IMG/VR virus record: IMGVR_UViG_3300023180_007329
Coordinates: 1 to 30,426 of that record
Reading direction: 5' to 3' (one strand)
Source of the DNA: a virus
DNA: 30,426 nt
Shown piece by piece: positions 21,807-29,476 of the stretch. The notes below the pieces were generated by a model. The model was not told the DNA's origin. It searched no databases and saw only the letters and a program-made list of their open reading frames with translations. The position numbers were made by a program, and so were the translations under genes. Numbering within the stretch: position 1 is the first letter of the stretch; the number at the start of each line of letters is the position of its first letter.

Positions 21807-23139
21807 CAGCGCTGCTGCTTCTTTAATAGATGGACATATTAAAGGAGCTTCTCATGAAGAGCGTTTTTCTCGTGAAAAGTTTGATAAAAGATTTCCGTCT
21901 AATACAGTTCGCTGGCTTAGAGATGCTTGGGATGATTGGGATTTTGTCTCTTTCTATGAAGAAACAACTTATGCACAGTTTAAGTCTGAAATAAAACAAT
22001 ATACATCAGCACGTCCTATACTCGTAGATCATCACGAAGCTCATGCTATGAGTTCTATTTGCACTACTAACTGGACCGAGTGTGCTGTTATGGTGGTTGA
22101 TACTGTAGGTAATCGTTATTCAACATCGCTCGGAGTTTATCGTGACGGTCAAATAGAGTGGTTAAAACGTTTTCGTTATCCTAATTCTCTTGGTTTATTT
22201 TATTCAGCGGCTACCCGTCTTTTAGGTTTTCAACCACTTTCAGACGAGTGTAAAGTAATGAGTGCAGCTGCTTATGGAGAGCCTAAGTGGGAAGGTTGGA
22301 TTCATAAGCATGTTTTAAACTGGCAATCTCTCAAAGGTGACTACACAGTGCTTCAAGATTTAGAGCGCGGTGTAGGATTTGGTAAATTAGATTGGGATAT
22401 CGCAGCTTCTGTTCAAAGTGTTCTTGAAAAAACTCTTTTAACTTTAAGTTACTGGATTCAGCAAGAAACAGGCATGACAAATTTAGCTTATGCAGGAGGA
22501 GTTGCCCTTAATTGTGTAGCAAATACTAAACTTTTAACTCTTACTCCTTGGGATAAAATTGCAATTCAACCAGCAGCTGGAGATGCAGGATGTGCTATTG
22601 GTGCAGCTGCGTTAATTGAACGACCTTTGTGGGAAACTCCCTATCTTGGTGTTCAGTCTACTAACAATATTTTAGCAGATGATTGTGCAGACCGACTTAT
22701 ACGTGGAGAGATTGTACCTGTAATACAAGGACGTGCTGAGTTTGGTCCTCGTGCTCTTGGAAATCGATCATTGCTCTGCGCACCAACTCCTGATAATATT
22801 AAAAAACTTGATATTATAAAGGAGCGACATGATGATTCGTGGAGGCCGTATGCGCCTATATGCCAAGTTGAAGAAGCAGATAAGTTTTTTGAAGTGCATC
22901 AACACTGTCCTTATATGTTGTTTGTTTCTAACATTGTTGATGGTAATTTTACCACTCATGACATGACTGCCAGACTTCAAACTGTTACAGGATCCTCAAA
23001 TCCTTATCTTTGGAAAGTGCTGGAAAAAACTCGACAATATGGGTATCCCATTCTTATAAATACCAGCTTAAATACGAAAGGAAAACCCATTGTCAACACA
23101 GTGGAAGATTTTAAAAGAGAAGTTCAATTACACAACTGA
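21772..23139 (+). CDS. NodU/TobZ-family carbamoyltransferase, short form
   Basis: A 455-residue protein. MKILGVSSYHHDSAAASL opens the YrdC-like/ASKHA nucleotide fold, and DHHEAHA (86-92) is the metal and carbamoyl-adenylate motif. LAYAGGVALNCVANTKL and QGRAEFGPRALGNRSLL follow, and LINTSLNTKGKPIV is near the end. The family forms O-carbamoyl groups on hydroxyls of sugars or, in some phages, modified bases. It is about 100 residues shorter than NodU or TobZ (around 570), with losses between motifs rather than truncation. Carbamoylation of a hydroxyl made by the preceding oxygenase, or of a cassette sugar, are the two readings I would test first. Confidence 0.92.
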   Translation: MKILGVSSYHHDSAAASLIDGHIKGASHEERFSREKFDKRFPSNTVRWLRDAWDDWDFVSFYEETTYAQFKSEIKQYTSARPILVDHHEAHAMSSICTTNWTECAVMVVDTVGNRYSTSLGVYRDGQIEWLKRFRYPNSLGLFYSAATRLLGFQPLSDECKVMSAAAYGEPKWEGWIHKHVLNWQSLKGDYTVLQDLERGVGFGKLDWDIAASVQSVLEKTLLTLSYWIQQETGMTNLAYAGGVALNCVANTKLLTLTPWDKIAIQPAAGDAGCAIGAAALIERPLWETPYLGVQSTNNILADDCADRLIRGEIVPVIQGRAEFGPRALGNRSLLCAPTPDNIKKLDIIKERHDDSWRPYAPICQVEEADKFFEVHQHCPYMLFVSNIVDGNFTTHDMTARLQTVTGSSNPYLWKVLEKTRQYGYPILINTSLNTKGKPIVNTVEDFKREVQLHN

Positions 23140-23782
23140 GGTAGACACTGATACTCTTCCTACAGGCAGAACTTATCACACACCTGATGGATCATACCCA
23201 TCTATTACAACAGTTTTAGGAAAAACCTCAGACAATACATGGTTACAACGATGGATTGATAAGGTTGGAGAGGAGGAGGCTCGCCGTGTTTCTAAAGAAG
23301 CTACAGACCGTGGGACGTTGGTTCATGAGTTTGCTGAAAGACACTTCAACGGAGAAAACATCTGGGAAGAAATCTCGTTACAGAAGTTGGATGTTAGACA
23401 AATGAGCCGCGATTTAATTCGTGCTACAGAACGAGGTATTGAAGAGATTTGGGGACAAGAACAAGTACTTTGGTCTAACAAATATCAATATGCTGGACGT
23501 TGTGACATGGTTGGAGTTTGGAAAGGCAAACCTACAATTATTGATTTTAAAACCTCAAAAAAGAAAAAATCTTCTAAACAAATTACAGACTATTATATTC
23601 AAGGATGTGCATATGCTGTAGCTCATAATGAGATGTATGGAACTGGTATAAGAGATATTGCAATTATAATGACTATTGACGGTGACGATCCCATAATTTT
23701 TGAACAAGACGCAGTTCCATTTTTACCTCTTTTAAAAAACAGGAGACAACAATATGATCAATTGGTTAATCAACAAGTATAA
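23090..23782 (+). CDS. PD-(D/E)XK nuclease (RecB-like exonuclease)
   Basis: A 230-residue nuclease. RGTLVHEFAERH with His79, YAGRCDMVGVW with Asp139, and TIIDFKTSKK with Asp152-x-Lys154 make the PD-(D/E)XK active site. YYIQGCAYAVAH is the usual following Q/Y helix of RecB-type enzymes. It would act on DNA ends in replication, recombination or host DNA breakdown. The likely start is TTG at 23090: AAAGGA stands 7-8 nt before it and no ATG lies near. It overlaps the carbamoyltransferase by 50 nt. A late-promoter-like octamer at 23055-23062 could be coincidence. Confidence 0.87.
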   Translation: MSTQWKILKEKFNYTTEVDTDTLPTGRTYHTPDGSYPSITTVLGKTSDNTWLQRWIDKVGEEEARRVSKEATDRGTLVHEFAERHFNGENIWEEISLQKLDVRQMSRDLIRATERGIEEIWGQEQVLWSNKYQYAGRCDMVGVWKGKPTIIDFKTSKKKKSSKQITDYYIQGCAYAVAHNEMYGTGIRDIAIIMTIDGDDPIIFEQDAVPFLPLLKNRRQQYDQLVNQQV

Positions 23783-23933
23783 AGACTGGCAATTTGAGAG
23801 AGAGTTTCAAAAACGTAAAAAAGAACTCATGGAACTTGATCCTTTTATCTACGAAATTCCTGAAGAAAAACCGCATAAAGATCCTACGAGATACGATACT
23901 TGGGAACATAAAGGTAAAGATATAGACTTTTAA
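23754..23933 (+). CDS. Small phage protein (59 aa)
   Basis: A 59-residue protein, MINWLINKYKDWQFEREFQK at the start. Basic and helical, then a proline-rich middle and an acidic end (KGKDIDF). It has a strong AGGAGA site before the ATG, overlaps the nuclease by 29 nt, and ends directly against the next ATG (TAAATG). I believe similar proteins are widespread in T4-like marine phages, function unknown. Confidence 0.7.
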   Translation: MINWLINKYKDWQFEREFQKRKKELMELDPFIYEIPEEKPHKDPTRYDTWEHKGKDIDF

Positions 23934-24125
23934 ATGACACGTCGTATTAAAAAACCATTAAAGGATTTTTTTGATAATCACTCTTTGACAGATGCTGAAA
24001 AATCTTTTATATTAGGTTGTATTCAGGCACAGAATAAATTTCCCCAACTAACTCATCGTCAATGGCAGATAGTTTGTGAGATAAAAGAGAGATATAAAAA
24101 TGGCAAAAATTCCAGGAGTGAATAG
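23934..24125 (+). CDS. Small helical phage protein (63 aa)
   Basis: A 63-residue basic protein, KSFILGCIQAQNKFPQLTHR then QWQIVCEIKERYK, two helices around a proline turn. No family recognised beyond a likely phage-conserved hypothetical. It starts immediately after the previous stop and overlaps the next gene by 26 nt. Confidence 0.6.
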   Translation: MTRRIKKPLKDFFDNHSLTDAEKSFILGCIQAQNKFPQLTHRQWQIVCEIKERYKNGKNSRSE

Positions 24126-24456
24126 ATTACCAAGCGGAAAAATTGAATATCGCGGAAAGAAATTTGATGGATTCAACAAACCAAGAAGGTCAGACCGACC
24201 AGAGAAAAAAGGCATGGTGTTGGCAAAAGAAGGTGAAAAAGTTCGACTTATACACTTCGGAGATGCGTCAATGGGGCACAACTATTCTCCAGAAGCGAGA
24301 AGAAGTTTTAAAGCCCGTCATGCAAAAAACATCGCCAAAGGAAAAATGTCAGCAGCTTATTGGGCTGACAAAGTGTATTGGGCAGGACCTGGTGGATCTA
24401 AAAAATCGCCTCCAAAAGGTCAAAAACTCACCAGAGGAATAAAACGCAGAACATGA
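24100..24456 (+). CDS. Conserved phage protein, basic (118 aa)
   Basis: A 118-residue basic protein with KKGMVLAKEGEKVRLIHFGD, SMGHNYSPEARRSFKARHAK and KMSAAYWADKVYWAGPGGSK. This set is familiar from T4-like marine phages, where the protein carries no assigned function. The central region resembles a small nucleic-acid-binding fold, and tails are rich in Lys and Arg. GAGAG precedes the ATG. The stop overlaps the next start as ATGA. Confidence 0.7.
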   Translation: MAKIPGVNRLPSGKIEYRGKKFDGFNKPRRSDRPEKKGMVLAKEGEKVRLIHFGDASMGHNYSPEARRSFKARHAKNIAKGKMSAAYWADKVYWAGPGGSKKSPPKGQKLTRGIKRRT

Positions 24457-24590
24457 GTAGTTGTTGTTCTCGTAAAAGAACTTGGAAAGACTTTGCGTTT
24501 TTACCCGCAGCACTTGTCATTACCGTGCTTGGATTAGGTACACTATTAACTATCGAGATAAGCGTTGCATACGCTTTAGGACTATTGTGA
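24453..24590 (+). CDS. Small membrane protein (45 aa)
   Basis: A 45-residue frame starting MSSCCSRKRTWKDFAFLPAA, then one hydrophobic helix (LVITVLGLGTLLTIEISVAY). It overlaps both neighbours (ATGA upstream, TGATG downstream), so translation is likely. The CC pair near the N-terminus could be modified or bind metal. No family recognised; a holin-like role is conceivable given one helix and a basic head, but unproven. Confidence 0.6.
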   Translation: MSSCCSRKRTWKDFAFLPAALVITVLGLGTLLTIEISVAYALGLL

Positions 24591-25063
24591 TGAGTAACAG
24601 AACTTTTAGAATTTTAGGACTTTTATTTATAGCAGCTTTTTATTTTGCTGCTTTACCTTATGTTTATGCAGAAACTACTACAGCAACTATACAAGACCAC
24701 TTTAAAACCGTAACAAAACAAGTTCCTTTTACCGAAACTACTTGTGAGCTTATAGATGTTCCTATCTATGGACAATCAAATCAAGGAGCTTCAACTACTG
24801 ATTTACTGTTTGGTGCTCTAATCGGTGGAGCAATTGGGAATAATATTCCAGGCGAAAAGAATGGTGGAGCTGCAGGAGCTGTTGTAGGCACAATTATTGC
24901 TAATGAGGCAGGCAAGAATAAACAAGTTGTAACAGGATACCGTAGAGAAGAACAGTGTAAAGATATTACACGTTATCAAAATGTAACTGATCAGGTTTAT
25001 TCACACTCTACAATTACTTTCACTTCTGCTGGACGTACCAGAACAATTAGGTTCTATGAATGA
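24590..25063 (+). CDS. Exported glycine-zipper protein
   Basis: A 157-residue protein from the ATG at 24590. Residues 1-27 form a signal peptide (GLLFIAAFYFAALPYVYA, then E). Residues 71-108 (LLFGALIGGAIGNNIPG, then GGAAGAVVGTIIANEAG) are a glycine-zipper 2TM region as in the Rickettsia 17-kDa antigen/SlyB group of envelope proteins. Two cysteines (CELIDV and QCKDI) could form a disulfide in the periplasm. No lipobox. Phage copies may alter the host envelope or block superinfection. A longer upstream frame exists but lacks the signal peptide at its start. Confidence 0.78.
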   Translation: MSNRTFRILGLLFIAAFYFAALPYVYAETTTATIQDHFKTVTKQVPFTETTCELIDVPIYGQSNQGASTTDLLFGALIGGAIGNNIPGEKNGGAAGAVVGTIIANEAGKNKQVVTGYRREEQCKDITRYQNVTDQVYSHSTITFTSAGRTRTIRFYE

Positions 25064-25254
25064 GACGCGGCGGTTCATCTATCACACGTTATATCGAATC
25101 CAGAATCACTCTACTTAAAAATGATTTACAATTAGCTTCTGATACATACGATAAAATGTGGTATAAGCGTTTAATTCAAGAATTAGATTGGGCTCTCGAA
25201 ATGGAGTCTAAACCCAAAGAAAATTGTACTTTACATAAGCGAGGTATTGAATGA
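25060..25254 (+). CDS. Small hypothetical protein (64 aa)
   Basis: A 64-residue protein, helical and charged (ITLLKNDLQLASDTYDKMWY, then LIQELDWALEMES). It overlaps the exported protein and the cysteine-rich gene by 4 nt each (ATGA at both ends). No family recognised. Confidence 0.6.
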   Translation: MRRGGSSITRYIESRITLLKNDLQLASDTYDKMWYKRLIQELDWALEMESKPKENCTLHKRGIE

Positions 25255-25412
25255 ATACGTCAGAAAAAACTTGCAATAAATGTGGTCATAGCTGTCATTG
25301 CTGGGGTGGTGAATGTCCCGACTGTGTAAATGATGTATGCGAAACTTGTGATTGCGGAACAACTCAGTCCGAACGGGACATCCCAACTTCTTTTATTAAC
25401 CCAAACACTTAA
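25251..25412 (+). CDS. Cysteine-rich mini-protein (53 aa)
   Basis: A 53-residue protein with nine cysteines in its first 35 residues: 8, 11, 15, 17, 22, 25, 30, 33 and 35, plus two histidines (14, 16). Paired C-x2-C units suggest one or two zinc sites, or an Fe-S or copper site. The tail (SERDIPTSFINPNT) is polar. It overlaps the previous stop as ATGA and ends 3 nt before the next gene. It has no signal peptide, so it should be cytoplasmic. No named family recognised. Confidence 0.65.
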   Translation: MNTSEKTCNKCGHSCHCWGGECPDCVNDVCETCDCGTTQSERDIPTSFINPNT

Positions 25413-25415
25413 ACT

Positions 25416-26147
25416 ATGCCAACAAATAAAACCATAAAATTTCACTTGGTAAAACCCTTACCAGATCAAATCATACTTCCACCAGTTGCTTCTAAAAAAG
25501 TAGTTCCTTCTTGGTTTAAAAATTTACACCCAAAAGTTGAAGATAAAAGATTAGGCGAGATTTCATCGGTAAAGCGTTGTATGCCTTTTTTAGACGCTAT
25601 GACAGCTGGTTATACCTTATTAATGCATATGGACGTAGTTGTTCAAAAAATGGAAGATGGAACAATTCATCTTCCTTATATTGATAAACAACATCAAGAG
25701 TTAATGGAACTTTGGAAACCAATTGAGACCCACCCATCTACACAAGTTAAGGGTTCAGCTTTTGAAAATATGACTATTCTTAAATATATGAATCCTTGGG
25801 TTATTGAAACTCCTAAAGACTACTCAGTCTTGTATTTACCCTGTATCAACAAATTAGAATCTCCTATTATTCCTTTAACAGGTTTAGTAGATTCTGATGT
25901 CTATCATAATGTTGTTAATATCCCTTTTTTACACACAGAATTAGAAACTGGAGGTCCTCCTGTTGTAATTCCTGCAGGTACTCCTATGTGCCAAATTATT
26001 CCTGTAAAAAGAGATAACTGGACTCAAAAAGTTACAGTATTAGATAAACAACATATGAAAACTATGACTAAACAAGTAAAAGAAATGGATGAAGATCGTG
26101 AAGACTATTATATGAAAAATTTACACGAAAAGAAAGGATATAACTAA
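25416..26147 (+). CDS. Conserved-looking protein of unknown function (243 aa)
   Basis: A 243-residue protein, beta-rich in the middle. WVIETPKDYSVLYLPCINKLE is followed by FLHTELETGGPPVVIPAGTP and CQIIPVKRDNW, reminiscent of a cupin-like barrel with a 'P-x-G-T-P-x-x-Q-x-x-P' strand. A weak resemblance to DUF6065 is possible. The C-terminal 40 residues are helical and charged (KTMTKQVKEMDEDREDYYMK). No catalytic residues can be assigned. It is followed by lysozyme with TAATG overlap. Confidence 0.6.
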   Translation: MPTNKTIKFHLVKPLPDQIILPPVASKKVVPSWFKNLHPKVEDKRLGEISSVKRCMPFLDAMTAGYTLLMHMDVVVQKMEDGTIHLPYIDKQHQELMELWKPIETHPSTQVKGSAFENMTILKYMNPWVIETPKDYSVLYLPCINKLESPIIPLTGLVDSDVYHNVVNIPFLHTELETGGPPVVIPAGTPMCQIIPVKRDNWTQKVTVLDKQHMKTMTKQVKEMDEDREDYYMKNLHEKKGYN

Positions 26148-26590
26148 TGGATTTAGAAAAACTAAGAGAGGAAATCGCTTATGATGAAGGAGTGGTTCAC
26201 GAAATTTATTTGGATCATCTTGGCCTCCCAACTTTTGGTATTGGGCATCTTGTGCTTGAGAGCGATCCAGAACATGGATTACCAGTTGGAACGCCAGTCG
26301 ATGAGTCTCGATGCAATGAGGCCTTCGAACAAGATATCCAAACAGTCTTGTCAGACTGCAACAAGCTTTACTCAGAGTTTGAAGATTTGCCAGAAGAAGC
26401 TCAAAGAGTAATTGCTAATATGATGTTTAATATGGGACGTCCTCGTCTCTCAAAATTCAAAGGCATGAAAGCAGGAGTTGATGCTCGTGATTGGAATCGT
26501 GCTGCTGATGAAATGATCGATTCTCGTTGGTATCGACAAGTAACTAAACGAGCCGACAGGCTTGTACAACGTATAAGAGCTTTAGCTTAG
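26147..26590 (+). CDS. T4-type lysozyme (GH24 endolysin)
   Basis: A 147-residue muramidase. The catalytic triad fits T4 lysozyme spacing exactly: Glu14 (YDEGVV), Asp23 (IYLDHLG) and Thr29 (PTFGIGH). IANMMFNMGRPRLSKFKGM and RWYRQVTKRADRLVQRI complete the helical lobe. It cleaves the glycan strand of peptidoglycan for host lysis. There is no signal peptide, so release would need a holin; none is obvious next to it. It overlaps the preceding gene as TAATG and is followed after 9 nt by the BMP gene. Confidence 0.93.
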   Translation: MDLEKLREEIAYDEGVVHEIYLDHLGLPTFGIGHLVLESDPEHGLPVGTPVDESRCNEAFEQDIQTVLSDCNKLYSEFEDLPEEAQRVIANMMFNMGRPRLSKFKGMKAGVDARDWNRAADEMIDSRWYRQVTKRADRLVQRIRALA

Positions 26591-26599
26591 GAGGAATAA

Positions 26600-27664
26600 A
26601 TGCTAAAAAAACTACTAATTGCGAGTGCTTTTGCACTTGCATCTTTTTCTGCTTTTGCAGCTGAACCTGTAAAAGTAGGATTTATCTATGTTGGTCCGAT
26701 TGGGGATCACGGTTGGACCTATCGTCACGATATCGGTCGTCAACAAGTTGAAGAACATTTTGGCGATGCGGTTGAGACTATTTATCTTGAGTCAGTTTCC
26801 GAAGGACCTGATACTGAACGTGCTATTCGTATGATGATTCAAGAAGGTGCTGATATTGTTTTTACCACTTCATTTGGGTTTATGGATCCAACACTTCGAG
26901 TAGCAAAAGAAAATCCAGATGTGTATTTTGAACATGCTACTGGTTTTAAACGTCATGATAATATGTCAACCTATGGTTTGAGACTTTATCAAGCTCGTCA
27001 CGTGCAAGGTGTGATTGCAGGACTGATGACTAAAACAAACAAAATTTGTTATGTCGCCGCTTTTCCAATTCCAGAAGTGATTCGTGAAATTAATACATAT
27101 TATCTTGGAGCAAAATCAGTTAATCCTGATGTAGATATTGATATTGTTTGGGTTAATACTTGGTACGATCCAGGCAAAGAATCACAAGCTGCAGAAGTTA
27201 TGATTGCAGATGGTTGTGATATGGTTGCCCAACATACAGACTCTCCTGCTCCACTTCAAGCTGCTCAAAAAGCTGGTGTGCTCGGTTTCGGACAAGCATC
27301 AGATCAAATTAAGTTTGCACCAAAAGCACAGCTAACTGCTACTATTGATAACTGGGGTCCCTACTACATTAAAAAGGTACAACAAGTAATCGATGGAAAC
27401 TGGCAAGTAGAAGACTACTTTGGTCATATGAATGAAGGTGCTGTTGGTATGGCTGACTTTACTAATATGCCAGCAGATGTAGCTGCAAAAGCTCAAGAAG
27501 TAAAAGATGCTATTTCTAATGGTGAGTATTTTGCTTTTACGGGTCCTCTATATGATAATACAGGAACTCTTCAACTTAAAGCAGGTGAAATTGCTGATGA
27601 TATGCATCTTAATACAATGATGTATTATGTTGAAGGTATTGATGCAAAAGTACCAGGAAGTTGA
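26600..27664 (+). CDS. BMP-family periplasmic solute-binding protein
   Basis: A 354-residue secreted protein. Residues 1-20 are a Sec signal (KKLLIASAFALASFSAFA, then AEP). The mature part starts VKVGFIYVGPIGDHGWTY, the BMP/PnrA/Med fold used by ABC importers of nucleosides and purines. EGADIVFTTSFGFMDPTL, ADGCDMVAQHTDSPAPLQAA and GFGQASDQ are ligand-region segments. No lipobox cysteine, so it is free in the periplasm as in many alphaproteobacteria. No permease or ATPase gene is present, so it would load a host importer. AGGAGG before the ATG is a very strong ribosome-binding site. Host origin by transfer is likely. Confidence 0.92.
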   Translation: MLKKLLIASAFALASFSAFAAEPVKVGFIYVGPIGDHGWTYRHDIGRQQVEEHFGDAVETIYLESVSEGPDTERAIRMMIQEGADIVFTTSFGFMDPTLRVAKENPDVYFEHATGFKRHDNMSTYGLRLYQARHVQGVIAGLMTKTNKICYVAAFPIPEVIREINTYYLGAKSVNPDVDIDIVWVNTWYDPGKESQAAEVMIADGCDMVAQHTDSPAPLQAAQKAGVLGFGQASDQIKFAPKAQLTATIDNWGPYYIKKVQQVIDGNWQVEDYFGHMNEGAVGMADFTNMPADVAAKAQEVKDAISNGEYFAFTGPLYDNTGTLQLKAGEIADDMHLNTMMYYVEGIDAKVPGS

Positions 27665-27667
27665 TTA

Positions 27668-28528
27668 ATGATTCCAGTAATTGACTTTAAAAAAGATAAT
27701 GTACTGGAAGAAATTCGCAAAGCCTACACAACTGTGGGCTTTGCTGTTTTTACAAATGCAATATCAGAAGCTCATCAAATGACTATGAATCATTGGTTTG
27801 ATAAATGCAAAGAATTTTTTGAACTATCTGCTGAAACTAAAAAACTATATGCATACGAACCTGAAACAAATTTAGGATACTCAATGGTTGGTGATGAGAA
27901 TGTTGATCCAACAGCTCCTAAAGATATAAAAGAATCTTTTAACTATAATAACACTAGAATGAAAGACTCTCTTTGGCCTACACAAATTCCTTTTTTTAAA
28001 GTAACTGCTTTAAACTCAATTCGTGTAGCTGATGCTCTCACTATTCGTATTTTACGGCTTTTTGATTCTATTTTGGGAACTGACGGAATTTTAGAACGAA
28101 CTCATCAACGTCCTTATAATACTACTCGAATTATTCACTATCCCGCATATGAAGGTTCTTTAGAAAACAAACAAATGCGAATTGGTGAACACAGTGACTA
28201 CGGCACTATCACTTTATTGTGGCAACTCAATGATGTGCCTGGTTTAGAAGTACAGGATTTAGGAGGTGTCTGGCATCCCGTACCTTACGAAAAGGATAGT
28301 GTCGTAGTTAATATTGGTGATCTACTTCAGAGATGGACTAATGACTATTTTAAATCTACTAAACATCGTGTAGTAAATTCTCATATTCATCTTCCAAGAT
28401 TTTCAATGCCTCACTTTGTTGATCCAGAGCCTGGAACTATTGTTAATAATCTTACTAAAGAACCAGCAAAATATGAGCCAATTGAAAGTTTGGAATATTT
28501 GAACTGGCGATTAGCACAGTCTTACTAA
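27668..28528 (+). CDS. Isopenicillin-N-synthase-like 2OG-Fe(II) oxygenase
   Basis: A 286-residue enzyme. An N-terminal DIOX_N domain (MIPVIDFKKDN to ETKKLYAYEPE) is followed by the jelly roll. Iron ligands are His175 and Asp177 (GEHSDYGTITLL) and His233 (KSTKHRVV). Arg244-x-Ser246 (PRFSMPHF) binds 2-oxoglutarate. All motifs are intact, so it is probably active. Relatives act on small molecules such as amino-acid or pyrimidine derivatives. It lies 3 nt after the BMP gene, so the two may share a substrate class, for example uptake then oxidation of a nucleobase-like compound. That is inference. Confidence 0.92.
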   Translation: MIPVIDFKKDNVLEEIRKAYTTVGFAVFTNAISEAHQMTMNHWFDKCKEFFELSAETKKLYAYEPETNLGYSMVGDENVDPTAPKDIKESFNYNNTRMKDSLWPTQIPFFKVTALNSIRVADALTIRILRLFDSILGTDGILERTHQRPYNTTRIIHYPAYEGSLENKQMRIGEHSDYGTITLLWQLNDVPGLEVQDLGGVWHPVPYEKDSVVVNIGDLLQRWTNDYFKSTKHRVVNSHIHLPRFSMPHFVDPEPGTIVNNLTKEPAKYEPIESLEYLNWRLAQSY

Positions 28529-28535
28529 TTTTAGT

Positions 28536-28564
28536 TTGCCTTTTGGTTATTCAAATTATATAAT
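28536..28564 (+). promoter_or_regulatory. Sigma70-type promoter for the synthetase-like gene and tRNA
   Basis: TTGCCT (28536-28541), 17-bp spacer, TATAAT (28559-28564). The -10 is perfect and the -35 matches at four of six. Start near 28571. It sits in the 95-nt gap after the oxygenase and gives the synthetase-like gene and tRNA their own transcript. Confidence 0.6.
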
Positions 28565-28575
28565 CTATTAATTTG

Positions 28576-28606
28576 TGCGCAAGGATTATTCCTTGCGCAT
28601 TTTCTT
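28576..28606 (+). terminator. Rho-independent terminator/5' hairpin
   Basis: TGCGCAAGGA (28576-28585) and TCCTTGCGCA (28590-28599) form a perfect 10-bp stem with TTAT loop, followed by TTTTCTT. It ends the BMP/oxygenase transcript. A transcript from the promoter at 28536 would carry the hairpin at about +6, so it may also protect or attenuate the next message. Confidence 0.82.
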
Positions 28607-28623
28607 AAACGAAAGGCGTAAAA

Positions 28624-29469
28624 ATGACTCAATTAATTTCTCCTACAAAATTTACTCGTACCGTAGACCTTTTAAGGTCTTTTTTTATGGATAAAGGTTT
28701 TGAAGAAGTTCATACTCAAAATCGATTATCAATTTTAGCAGCTTGTGAAGACCCATTCAATGTTGCTACTTATAACTATGCAGGCAATGTTTGGCCTCTT
28801 CCACAAACTGGTCAAATGTGGTTAGAACATGAACTATTATCACAGCCCGATTCAAAGGGCTTTTTTTGTGTCTCCACTTCGTATAGGCAAGAACCAAATG
28901 CTATTCCAGGAAGACACGATATAATCTTTCCAATGTTTGAATTCGAGTTTCCAGGAACTTTTGAAGACCTTAAAAATATGAATCGAGAGTTAGTAGAACA
29001 TATGGGGTTTGCTACTCCAACAGAAAAAACATATGCAGAATGGCAAGAGCATTTTGGATTAAGTTCTGATATTGAACTGAAAGCAGAGCATGAAGTAGCT
29101 ATGTATAATGAATTTGGAAGTACTTTTATAACAGAGTTTCCCGAAATGACCTCTCCTTTTTGGAATATGAAACGATTTGATGATGGAATTCGTGCTAAAA
29201 AAATGGATGTTATTCTTGGTGGTATGGAAACTATTGGTTCTGCAGAACGCTCAACTAATGTAGATCAGATGCGTGATACTTTTCATACTATTACTAATGG
29301 TGAATATAGCGAACTACTATATAAACTATTCTCAAAAGAACGAGTAGAAGCTGAATTAGAAAAATTCTTAAGTTTTGACTTTTTTCCACGAGTTGGTGGA
29401 GGCATTGGAATGACTCGCATGATTGCAGCTCTTGATAAGTTAGAAGAAAAGGCACTTGCCGCAGAATAA
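28624..29469 (+). CDS. Class II aminoacyl-tRNA-synthetase-like catalytic core (AsnRS/AspRS-related)
   Basis: A 281-residue class II synthetase catalytic domain. Motif 2 is YRQEP with Arg88 and Glu90, then GRHDIIFPMFEFEF. MDVILGGMETIGSAER resembles the AsnRS/AspRS 'M-D-x-L-x-x-G-x-x-E-I-x-G-x-x-x-R' region, and motif 3 is GGGIGMTR (258-265) with the ATP-binding Arg. It lacks the N-terminal anticodon-binding domain of true AsnRS (total about 430-470). Relatives of this size include archaeal asparagine synthetase A-like proteins and EpmA. It could make asparagine, charge a tRNA, or load an amino acid on something else. The tRNA 7 nt downstream makes charging a serious option. AAAGG precedes the ATG. 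Confidence 0.87.
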   Translation: MTQLISPTKFTRTVDLLRSFFMDKGFEEVHTQNRLSILAACEDPFNVATYNYAGNVWPLPQTGQMWLEHELLSQPDSKGFFCVSTSYRQEPNAIPGRHDIIFPMFEFEFPGTFEDLKNMNRELVEHMGFATPTEKTYAEWQEHFGLSSDIELKAEHEVAMYNEFGSTFITEFPEMTSPFWNMKRFDDGIRAKKMDVILGGMETIGSAERSTNVDQMRDTFHTITNGEYSELLYKLFSKERVEAELEKFLSFDFFPRVGGGIGMTRMIAALDKLEEKALAAE

Positions 29470-29476
29470 AGATTTT

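Noticed and set aside
23055-23062. TATAAATA on the plus strand 27 nt before the nuclease start, a possible late promoter
   Set aside because: It is the codons of a conserved LINTSLN motif in the carbamoyltransferase, so the match is explained by coding constraint, and a nuclease is not an expected late gene.
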